Source of the DNA: Bacteroidales bacterium
Lineage (GTDB): Bacteria > Bacteroidota > Bacteroidia > Bacteroidales > UBA3663
Reading direction: 5' to 3'
Assembly (NCBI GenBank): GCA_017561935.1
Contig: JAFZBE010000067.1
Coordinates: forward strand, 66,752-130,751
Length of the DNA: 64,000 bases
A program made the translations under genes and the position numbers. Positions 1 through 6,938 of the stretch are shown here, piece after piece. Under the pieces are notes generated by a model. That model ran no database searches. It was not told the DNA's origin and saw nothing but the letters and a program-made list of their open reading frames with translations. Each line of letters begins with the position of its first letter. The first letter of the stretch is position 1.

Positions 1-1826
1 TTGATCTTCTCACCCTCGAAGAACATGTGCTCGGTACGGCACAGACCTACACCGACAGCACCGAAGTTACGAGCCACGGTGGCATCGTGTGGGGTATCGG
101 CATTGGTGCGAACAACGAGCTTAGTGTACTTGTTGCAGAGATTCATGAGCTCGGCGAAGTCACCAGAGATCTCGGCAGCCTTGGTTTCAACCTCGCCAAG
201 GATTACCTGGCCAGTAGAACCATTGAGTGAGATGAAGTCGCCCTCCTTGAGGGTGATATCCTCGATTTTGACAGTCTTCTCAACATAATCAACCTGGATG
301 GCACCGGCACCCGAAACGCAGCACTTGCCCATACCACGTGCCACAACGGCAGCGTGTGAGGTCATACCGCCACGGCAGGTGAGGATACCCTCGGCAGCTG
401 CCATACCAGCGAGGTCCTCGGGAGAAGTCTCGATACGTACCATGATGACCTTGTGGCCATTCTTGTGCCATGTCTCAGCATCGTCGGCATTGAAGACGAT
501 CTGACCGCAGGCAGCACCAGGAGAGGCGGGAAGACCAGTGGTGAGAACCTTGGCCTTCTTCAGGGCGTTCTTGTCGAATACAGGGTGCAGCAACTCGTCG
601 AGCTTCTGTGGCTCGCAGCGCTGGATGGCGGTCTTCTCGTCGATAAGACCCTCGTGCATGAGATCCATGGCAATCTTGACCATTGCAGTACCGGTGCGCT
701 TGCCGTTTCGGGTCTGGAGGAACCAGAGCTTGCCTTCCTGTACGGTGAACTCCATGTCCTGCATGTCGTGATAGTGATTCTCAAGCTTGGTCTGCAGGGC
801 GTCGAGCTCCTTGTAGATTTCGGGCATGGCCTCCTCCATCGAAGGATACTTGGCAGCACGCTCTTCCTCGGAAATCTCGGCACGCTTTGCCCAACGACGA
901 GAACCCTCAATGGTGATCTGCTGTGGTGTACGGATACCGGCCACAACGTCCTCACCCTGTGCATTGACAAGGTACTCGCCATTGAAGATATTCTCACCAG
1001 TGGCAGCGTCGCGGCTGAAGCATACGCCTGTAGCCGAAGTGTTGCCCATGTTGCCGAATACCATTGCCATTACGGAAACGGCGGTGCCCCACTCTGCCGG
1101 GATGCCCTCCATCTTGCGATAGAGGATGGCACGCTCGTTCATCCAAGAGTCGAACACGGCACAGATGGCGCCCCACAGCTGCTCGTAAACGTCAACGGGG
1201 AATGCCTTGCCGGTGCGCTCCTTGATCATGGTCTTGAACTTGGTGACAAGTTCCTGAAGGCCCTCTACTGGGATGTCCTTGTCGAGAACGACATTGTACT
1301 CCTCCTTCACCTTCTCGATGATAGCCTCGAATGGATCGATATCAGTCTTGTTGACCGGCTTGAGACCCATCACAACGTCTCCATACATCTGAACGAAACG
1401 GCGATAAGAATCCCATGCGAAATGAGGATTGCCGGTCTTGCGAGAGAGACCCTCCACTACCTCATCGTTAAGACCAAGGTTGAGGATGGTATCCATCATG
1501 CCTGGCATGGAAGCACGGGCACCTGAACGTACAGATACAAGCAGTGGGTTGGCAGGATCGCCAAAGGTGTTGTTCATCAGCACTTCGATATGCTTGACAG
1601 CTGCCAGCACATCGTCCTTGAGGACTTCCACTACGTTGTCCTTTCCAATCTGGTAATACTCATTACAAACGTCGGTCGTAATGGTGAATCCAGGAGGAAC
1701 GGGCACTCCAATAAGATTCATCTCGGCAAGGTTTGCACCCTTGCCACCAAGAAGATTTCTCATGTCTGCCTTTCCTTCAGCCTTACCGTTGCCGAAGAGA
1801 TAGACGCGCTTTTTGTTTTCTGCCAT
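1..1826 (-). CDS. ppdK: Pyruvate, phosphate dikinase (3' end outside window)
   Basis: Interconverts pyruvate, ATP and phosphate with PEP, AMP and pyrophosphate in the cytoplasm, at the PEP/pyruvate node. About 608 residues are visible, starting MAENKKRVYLFGNGKAEGK; the family is about 880-910 residues, so the C-terminal PEP/pyruvate barrel lies left of base 1. The N-terminal ATP-grasp-like domain contains LLGGKGANLAEM near the start. The swivelling phosphohistidine domain has GGMTSHAAVVAR, with the catalytic histidine at about residue 490 (bases 356-358). The ATG at 1824-1826 is the first in frame and lies about 100 nt below a good promoter. It stands apart from the glycan operon that ends at 2041. 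Confidence 0.96.
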   Translation of the reverse strand, partial: MAENKKRVYLFGNGKAEGKADMRNLLGGKGANLAEMNLIGVPVPPGFTITTDVCNEYYQIGKDNVVEVLKDDVLAAVKHIEVLMNNTFGDPANPLLVSVRSGARASMPGMMDTILNLGLNDEVVEGLSRKTGNPHFAWDSYRRFVQMYGDVVMGLKPVNKTDIDPFEAIIEKVKEEYNVVLDKDIPVEGLQELVTKFKTMIKERTGKAFPVDVYEQLWGAICAVFDSWMNERAILYRKMEGIPAEWGTAVSVMAMVFGNMGNTSATGVCFSRDAATGENIFNGEYLVNAQGEDVVAGIRTPQQITIEGSRRWAKRAEISEEERAAKYPSMEEAMPEIYKELDALQTKLENHYHDMQDMEFTVQEGKLWFLQTRNGKRTGTAMVKIAMDLMHEGLIDEKTAIQRCEPQKLDELLHPVFDKNALKKAKVLTTGLPASPGAACGQIVFNADDAETWHKNGHKVIMVRIETSPEDLAGMAAAEGILTCRGGMTSHAAVVARGMGKCCVSGAGAIQVDYVEKTVKIEDITLKEGDFISLNGSTGQVILGEVETKAAEISGDFAELMNLCNKYTKLVVRTNADTPHDATVARNFGAVGVGLCRTEHMFFEGEKI

Positions 1827-1930
1827 AATCTAAAATTAAAACAGGTTTACAGGTTTGTTATAGAAATTGAATCACTCAGCAAAATGATTGGCCGTCAGCC
1901 ATAAGGCTGGCGCTTCCTTATTTTAGGCTG

Positions 1931-1962
1931 CAAAGATACCGATAATTGGCGACAATTCCAAA
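1931..1962 (-). promoter_or_regulatory. Bacteroidota-type promoter for ppdK
   Basis: On the minus strand TTTG (1959-1962) is followed by 20 nt and then TATCTTTG (1931-1938), matching the Bacteroidota primary sigma consensus TTTG / TAnnTTTG. The leader to the ATG is about 100 nt and contains a small GTCAGCC-ATAA-GGCTGGC hairpin near 1891-1911. Confidence 0.7.
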
Positions 1963-1971
1963 TTTTTGCGT

Positions 1972-2024
1972 CAAAAAAATCGCGAAAAGCCCCATTTAAT
2001 CGGTTGCGCACCGACCAAATGGGG
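1972..2024 (-). terminator. Intrinsic terminator of the glycan operon
   Basis: Just downstream of the NusG-like gene the minus strand reads CCCCATTTggTCGGT, a short GCGCA loop, ACCGAttAAATGGGG, then CTTTTCGCG and a run of seven T. This is a long GC-bearing stem plus U-tract, and it separates the glycan operon from ppdK. Confidence 0.7.
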
Positions 2025-2040
2025 TCTGATGATATGATTT

Positions 2041-2895
2041 TTAGTCGTACTCGCCATAATCGGGCGCATCGGCAGGTGCCTTGACGACCTTGTCGGCATC
2101 GACTTCAAAGAGGGCGGTGAGCACACCTGTGAGCTTGACACATAGTTTGGTCTTGCGCTTGTAGATGGGGTTGCCTTCGTTGTCGAGAATCTGATTACCC
2201 AGACGATCCTTCTCATATTCCGATTTGCTCACCGTCTCGCGGACGGCATCGAGGTAGGCGACATGTCCGCGGAGAGGACCTTCGAGGACCAGCACCTTGT
2301 CACCGATGGCATAGGTGGGTTTTTCGACCGATTCGAGCCAGTCGGCTTCACTCAATGCCTTGAACTCGAGCATCTGGATGTCGGGAATGGGCTGCGGCCA
2401 ATGGCGGGTTCGATCGTTGAGAAAGCCGACGACGTATTCGGAGATGCGGCTGTAGAACAAAGGTTCGCGATTGTCGAGGATGGTGTGAACAAAGATGATT
2501 CCAGGTGTCTGAACCTTCTCCTTCCACACCATGCGGTCGGAGTACTTGACATGGACGCGCTTGAGAGGGACGAAACACTCCATCAGCACCTTTTCGGGTT
2601 CGACAGGGATGAAGAGGTCTTCTTTCTTGGCCTTGCCACGACGACGCTTCTTCTTCGTATCGATACCCATAAGATAATCATGTATCTGCATCTCGTGTCC
2701 CGGATGGACATAGACTGCGAACCAATGAAGGGTGGAATAGTGCCGCTTCTTGGCCATGCGTGTCAGTTCGGTGGGATCGTTGAGCTCCTGAAGCGTAGGG
2801 AGTATTCTTGGTGGTTGCTCAGTATTGGGTTGCTCGTTGACGGGCTGCTCGTTAATAGGTTGCTCGTTAATGGGTTGTTCGTTGTTTTCGGACAT
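2041..2895 (-). CDS. NusG/UpxY-like specialised transcription elongation factor
   Basis: 284 residues. An NGN-type domain (about residues 55-150, with HWFAVYVHPGHE, ECFVPLKR and the PGIIFVH element) is followed by a KOW motif (about 196-217, YAIGDKVLVLEGPLRGHV). NusG paralogues of the UpxY type bind RNA polymerase and help it read through long capsule operons. The N terminus carries about four NEQPI-type 5-residue repeats (residues 5-24) encoded by near-identical 15-bp units. A basic KKKRRRGKAKK stretch interrupts the NGN domain at about 81-91. It is the last gene of the glycan operon, 11 nt after a glycosyltransferase, whereas UpxY genes normally come first. Housekeeping NusG is unlikely because of the context, the insert and the divergent NGN. 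Confidence 0.85.
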   Translation of the reverse strand: MSENNEQPINEQPINEQPVNEQPNTEQPPRILPTLQELNDPTELTRMAKKRHYSTLHWFAVYVHPGHEMQIHDYLMGIDTKKKRRRGKAKKEDLFIPVEPEKVLMECFVPLKRVHVKYSDRMVWKEKVQTPGIIFVHTILDNREPLFYSRISEYVVGFLNDRTRHWPQPIPDIQMLEFKALSEADWLESVEKPTYAIGDKVLVLEGPLRGHVAYLDAVRETVSKSEYEKDRLGNQILDNEGNPIYKRKTKLCVKLTGVLTALFEVDADKVVKAPADAPDYGEYD

Positions 2896-2906
2896 AGTTG
2901 TGAGGG

Positions 2907-4049
2907 TTAAGAGAGTTTTGATGGGTCAAAAAGGGATATAAGGTTTTTCGTGAAGACTGGCCAGCTGTACTTTTCGCGTTCGGATGCAAGACCCGAGGAG
3001 AAATCGGGATGCTCTGTGACGAAGCGAATGAGGGCAGTGGTTATATCCTTGGGATTGGGATCGACCACATAGCCCACCTTGCCATCGGGGACGATTTCGG
3101 GCAGACCTCCAACACGCGTGACTAACATGGGGCGCTGGAAATGATAGGCAATCTGTGTGACACCACTCTGCGTGGCCGATTTGTAGGGTTGTGCGACGAG
3201 ATCGGCGGCTGCGAAATAATAGCGGACCTCGTGGTCGGGCACAAACTCGGTCTTCCAGACGATACGTTCGAAGACGCCCAGTTGCTTAGCCAACTCGAAA
3301 TACTTTGACCCATCGCTGTAGAATTCGCCAGCCACTATGAGACGCACGTCGGCAGCAGCTTCGCGGAGGAATGCGGCAAATGCCTCAATAAGCCAATCCA
3401 ACCCCTTGTAGTCACGGATAAGGCCAAAGAAGAGGAAGTAGCGACAGTCAAGATCGAGCCCAAGATAACGACATCCCTCTTCGCGTGAAACAGGTTGGCC
3501 GAAGTTATCGTAGAGCGGATGCGGTGAAAAAACGCGGGGCTTGCCGACATTAACCTTGAACTTATCGATATCGTCGAGCACGCTCTTCGACATGGCCACA
3601 AACCCATCGACCGAACGGCAGAACCACCAAGTGAACGGACGGTCGCCAGGACGCGACTCGTGAGGGATGAGATTGTCGAGAATGCTTATGACACGTGTCT
3701 TGCCATTGCGTTTGGACAACGAAGAAATCGTACCGAAACAGGGTCCCATGAAAGGTAGCCAAAACTTGATGACGAGCAGATCGGGTGCCTTTCGACAGAT
3801 CTCACGGCCAACACTGATCCAATTGAACGGATTGCACGAATTCACCCGTCGGGTTATCGCCAAGTCGGTTGGTGCAGGCTCGCTGCTGTATTGTGTCTTG
3901 CCCGGGAACAGGAAATCGGGATACTGCAAGGTGAAGGTATAGATCTCCACCTCGTGTCCTTCCGACTGGAACTGATGGGCCAGACGTTCGTTATAGACAG
4001 CCAATCCACCGCGATAAGGCCAGGCTGTGCCTAAAAGGACTATTTTCAT
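2907..4049 (-). CDS. Glycosyltransferase family 4 (GT-B)
   Basis: 380 residues with an N-terminal Rossmann-like start (MKIVLLGTAWPYRGGLAVYNERLA) typical of GT4 enzymes, and a C-terminal nucleotide-sugar-binding half with FFGLIRDYKGLDWLIEAF, LIVAGEF and the PYKSATQSGVTQIAYHF / VTRVGGLPEIV region. It probably adds one sugar to the lipid-linked glycan on the cytoplasmic membrane face; donor and acceptor cannot be read from the sequence. Its ATG overlaps the preceding stop codon by 4 nt (ATGA), indicating translational coupling with the heptose gene upstream. Confidence 0.9.
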   Translation of the reverse strand: MKIVLLGTAWPYRGGLAVYNERLAHQFQSEGHEVEIYTFTLQYPDFLFPGKTQYSSEPAPTDLAITRRVNSCNPFNWISVGREICRKAPDLLVIKFWLPFMGPCFGTISSLSKRNGKTRVISILDNLIPHESRPGDRPFTWWFCRSVDGFVAMSKSVLDDIDKFKVNVGKPRVFSPHPLYDNFGQPVSREEGCRYLGLDLDCRYFLFFGLIRDYKGLDWLIEAFAAFLREAAADVRLIVAGEFYSDGSKYFELAKQLGVFERIVWKTEFVPDHEVRYYFAAADLVAQPYKSATQSGVTQIAYHFQRPMLVTRVGGLPEIVPDGKVGYVVDPNPKDITTALIRFVTEHPDFSSGLASEREKYSWPVFTKNLISLFDPSKLS

Positions 4050-5197
4050 ACTCTAACAAATGCTATTTGACAATTGTGGGCAAATGCCTCGTCGCAATCT
4101 CCGTCGCCGATCATCACCGTGCTTTCAGCCTGCACGTAGGGATGGGTTTCGAGCAACTGCTGCCACATACCCGTTTGGGGTTTACGCATAGGGTCAGCAT
4201 CGTCGATGGCTGGGGTGAAGAAAATGTCATTGATCTTCAACCCGTAATCGGCTGCCAGGACGTGGCACATCTTCCGGTGAATGTCGGCAAGCGCCTGTTC
4301 AGTCATCACGCCCTTGCCGATGCCACGCTGGTTGGTGACCACGAAGATATGACGGAACGTGCGTCCCAACATGGGTGCCCACCGTAGAAACTCGGGACGG
4401 AACTGAAACTCCGACCACGTCTTGACATAATCTTTGGGCCGTCGCTCGTTGATGGTACCATCGCGATCGAGCAAGAGCGTATCGTAATTGCAATAGCGCC
4501 CCAGGAACTCGAATTGTGCATTCCGATAATCATCGGGAATGCCGATATCGATGAAGAAGCCCTCGGAAACGAATCCATAGAGGTCGCGCTCTCGGACATG
4601 GGGCTCGAAGACTTCCTTTTCAAACGAGAATCGCTCGGGCAAGGCGGAAAGGTCGAGGCGACTGCGACGAATAACATAGACACCACCATTGATCAGCCCG
4701 TCGGCGCAGAACTGCTTTTCGTGGAACCCCGTGATGACATGGTTTTCATCAATCGACACACGCCCGTAGCGTTCGAACTTCTGGAGATGACGCAGCGACA
4801 AGGTGACTGCAGCTTCGGGATACTGCGCATGGGCGGCTAGCAGATGGGGAAGATCGACGTCGAACATCGTATCGCCATTGAGAACCAGCACATCGTCGCC
4901 CACACAATTCGACAACGCCAGACGAATGCCGCCCCCCGTGCCAAAAGGGACCTCTTCGACCGCATAGTCAATCGAAAAGGGGAACTGGTCGCCCACGACC
5001 TTGATCCACTCGCAGATCACTTCGCGCAGATAACCGACCGAGAGCACTACCCTACTTACCTCGGGGTATCGACCAAGATATGACAACAGATACCAGAGGA
5101 AAGGCTTGCCGGCCACAGGTGCCATACATTTGGGCACCTCGCTAACCACACTTCGCAGACGGGTTCCGAGACCACCTGCCAAAACTACCGCTTCCAT
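4046..5197 (-). CDS. Fused heptose-1-phosphate nucleotidyltransferase / HAD-IIIA phosphatase (HddC-GmhB)
   Basis: 383 residues, two enzymes in one chain. Residues 1 to about 230 are a sugar-nucleotidyltransferase with GGLGTRL (8-14), PK (22-23) and LNGDTMFDVD (106-115), resembling HddC, which makes GDP-D-glycero-alpha-D-manno-heptose. Residues 235-383 are a HAD-IIIA phosphatase with DRDGTIN (244-250), TNQRG (288-292), RKP (338-340) and GDGDCDEAF (364-372), resembling GmhB, the heptose bisphosphate phosphatase. The cysteine/histidine zinc loop usual in GmhB before RKP is absent here (FFTPAIDDADPMRKP). With GmhA and HddA alongside, the full route from sedoheptulose 7-phosphate is present. The base attached (GDP or other) is inferred from the family. 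Confidence 0.88.
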   Translation of the reverse strand: MEAVVLAGGLGTRLRSVVSEVPKCMAPVAGKPFLWYLLSYLGRYPEVSRVVLSVGYLREVICEWIKVVGDQFPFSIDYAVEEVPFGTGGGIRLALSNCVGDDVLVLNGDTMFDVDLPHLLAAHAQYPEAAVTLSLRHLQKFERYGRVSIDENHVITGFHEKQFCADGLINGGVYVIRRSRLDLSALPERFSFEKEVFEPHVRERDLYGFVSEGFFIDIGIPDDYRNAQFEFLGRYCNYDTLLLDRDGTINERRPKDYVKTWSEFQFRPEFLRWAPMLGRTFRHIFVVTNQRGIGKGVMTEQALADIHRKMCHVLAADYGLKINDIFFTPAIDDADPMRKPQTGMWQQLLETHPYVQAESTVMIGDGDCDEAFAHNCQIAFVRV

Positions 5198-5844
5198 TAC
5201 CGACCGAAGAAATGCTCCTCAAGCATCAAGCAGAGGATGTGATAGATAGGAAGGTGAAGCTCCTGAATACGGTAGGTCTCTGTTTCAGGCGCGTGAATGC
5301 AAATGTCGCAATAGGGCTGCAACTTGTTCTCGCGTTGGCCTGTCAGCCCAATCACCTTCAATCCCTTGGCCTTGGCGGCAACAGCAGCATAAACTACGTT
5401 GGCACTATTGCCAGATGTTGAGATGCCCAGAAAGACATCACCCGGACGACCATAGCCCCAAACCTGTTGGGCAAAAATGAGGTCGGAGTCGGCATCGTTC
5501 ATGTAGGCTGTGGTGAGCGACGGATGGCCGGCAAGAGAGATGGCTGGCAAGGCTCCCTGAAGGTTCTGGGCAAGACGTTCACCCATCTCGGGATTGACAG
5601 CACGCAGCGACCAAGCCTGATCGCTGAAGACCTTGCGCTTCATCTTGAACTCCTTCATAAGCTCGCCGACAATATGCTCGGCATCGGCTGCCGAACCACC
5701 ATTGCCGGCCACAAGCAGTGTGCCATGGTTCTCGTAGCTCTCTCGCAATATCTCATAAGCGCCAACTATATCCCAGCGACAGACCTGCAGCTTGGGATGA
5801 CGCCCGATAAGTTCCTCTACAAATCGATGAAGTTTCTCTTCCAT
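5197..5844 (-). CDS. gmhA: Sedoheptulose 7-phosphate isomerase
   Basis: 215-residue single SIS-domain protein, the usual GmhA length. Visible motifs are LLVAGNGGSAADAEHIVGE, FLGISTSGNSANVV and QELHLPIYHILCLMLE, which carry the sugar-phosphate loop and the catalytic Glu/His region. It converts sedoheptulose 7-phosphate to D-glycero-D-manno-heptose 7-phosphate, the first step of NDP-heptose synthesis. Its stop overlaps the start of the HddC-GmhB gene by 1 nt, and it follows hddA by 21 nt, so three consecutive genes form the pathway. Confidence 0.93.
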   Translation of the reverse strand: MEEKLHRFVEELIGRHPKLQVCRWDIVGAYEILRESYENHGTLLVAGNGGSAADAEHIVGELMKEFKMKRKVFSDQAWSLRAVNPEMGERLAQNLQGALPAISLAGHPSLTTAYMNDADSDLIFAQQVWGYGRPGDVFLGISTSGNSANVVYAAVAAKAKGLKVIGLTGQRENKLQPYCDICIHAPETETYRIQELHLPIYHILCLMLEEHFFGR

Positions 5845-5865
5845 TGTCCTTTTACTTCGTATCCC

Positions 5866-6933
5866 TTAATTCCCTTTAACTCCTTTCAAAACACTGACCG
5901 AATCGGTCTCATATATTTTCCATCCATGAGCTCCGCCTTCGGTGAAGTTGAACGGCATGGTGAATCCGTTCAGACGCTTCAAAGCCTCAATGACTGCTAC
6001 CTTGCGGGTGGGTTCGACAAAGAACATAATGAAGCCACCACCTCCTGCACCCGAGACCTTGCCACAGACAGCTCCCGCATCGAGTGCCACACGGAAGGCC
6101 TCCTCGATGACAGGATTGGTAATGGCATCGGCCATCTTCTTCTTGTCCTCCCAAGCCTCTCCAAGGACGCGGGCGAACTCGTTCATGTCGCCCTTAAGAA
6201 CTGCCAGTTTCATATCGATGGCGCTCTGCTTGATGCGATGCATCGCCTCGATGCTGCGCTGATTGCCTGCCGTAGTGCGCTCGCGCTGTTGGTCGATAAT
6301 GGCAGCCGACGAACGGCTACGACCTGTGAAATAAAGCACCAGCGAAGCCTCCAGCTCGTCGATGATCCAACGCTTCACCTTGAGCGGATTGACGATCACA
6401 ATGTCGTTCGGCAGAAACTCCATGAAGTTGAATCCGCCGAAAGAGGCGGCATACTGGTCCTGCTTGCCGCCACTCAGACCAAGGTCAATACGCTCAATCT
6501 GGTAAGCAAGACGTGCAATCTCATAATCACCCAACGGAAGGCCACGCCATTCGACAAACGCCTTGAGGATGGCAACAACCATGGTCGATGACGTACCCAG
6601 TCCAGAACCTGCAGGTGCGTCGTTATAGGTCGTGATGCGAATACCCGTCAAAGGCAGCAAATAATCGTGCATAAGACGATTGTAGGTGCCTTTGAGCAGC
6701 GATGCCTTACCATCGATCGGGAGGCTTTCGCTCAACGGATAACTTTCGTGCACATCGGCATCGTAGGCATCCACCACGATTTCGGGAGTGTCGATTTCCT
6801 CGATGGAACAATACGCATAGAGGTTGATGGTGGCATTCAGGATGAGCCCTCCATAGAGGTCACTGTAGGGCGACACATCGCTGCCACCACCAGCCAAACC
6901 CAAGCGCAAAGGTGCCTTGCTGCGGATAAGCAT
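5866..6933 (-). CDS. hddA: D-glycero-alpha-D-manno-heptose 7-phosphate kinase (GHMP family)
   Basis: 355 residues from MLIRSKAPLRLGLAGGGSD. GHMP motif 1 is at the N terminus (APLRLGLAGGGSD), motif 2 is PAGSGLGTSSTMVVA (ATP-binding loop) and motif 3 is GKVSGAGGGGFIMFF near the C terminus. It phosphorylates heptose 7-phosphate at C1. An upstream in-frame ATG would add 16 residues but overlaps the YfhO gene, and the N terminus chosen aligns with GHMP sugar kinases. It sits between yfhO (5 nt) and gmhA. A fucose-type kinase is the main alternative, disfavoured by the adjacent gmhA and HddC-GmhB genes. Confidence 0.9.
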   Translation of the reverse strand: MLIRSKAPLRLGLAGGGSDVSPYSDLYGGLILNATINLYAYCSIEEIDTPEIVVDAYDADVHESYPLSESLPIDGKASLLKGTYNRLMHDYLLPLTGIRITTYNDAPAGSGLGTSSTMVVAILKAFVEWRGLPLGDYEIARLAYQIERIDLGLSGGKQDQYAASFGGFNFMEFLPNDIVIVNPLKVKRWIIDELEASLVLYFTGRSRSSAAIIDQQRERTTAGNQRSIEAMHRIKQSAIDMKLAVLKGDMNEFARVLGEAWEDKKKMADAITNPVIEEAFRVALDAGAVCGKVSGAGGGGFIMFFVEPTRKVAVIEALKRLNGFTMPFNFTEGGAHGWKIYETDSVSVLKGVKGN

Positions 6934-6938
6934 AATTG

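Noticed and set aside
453..1526. Long plus-strand frame (357 codons) in the first 1.6 kb
   Set aside because: It is the shadow of pyruvate phosphate dikinase on the minus strand, whose motifs are unmistakable.
2041..2895. Housekeeping NusG
   Set aside because: The basic insert in the NGN domain, the N-terminal repeats and the location in a glycan operon fit a specialised paralogue; housekeeping nusG normally sits near secE and rplK.
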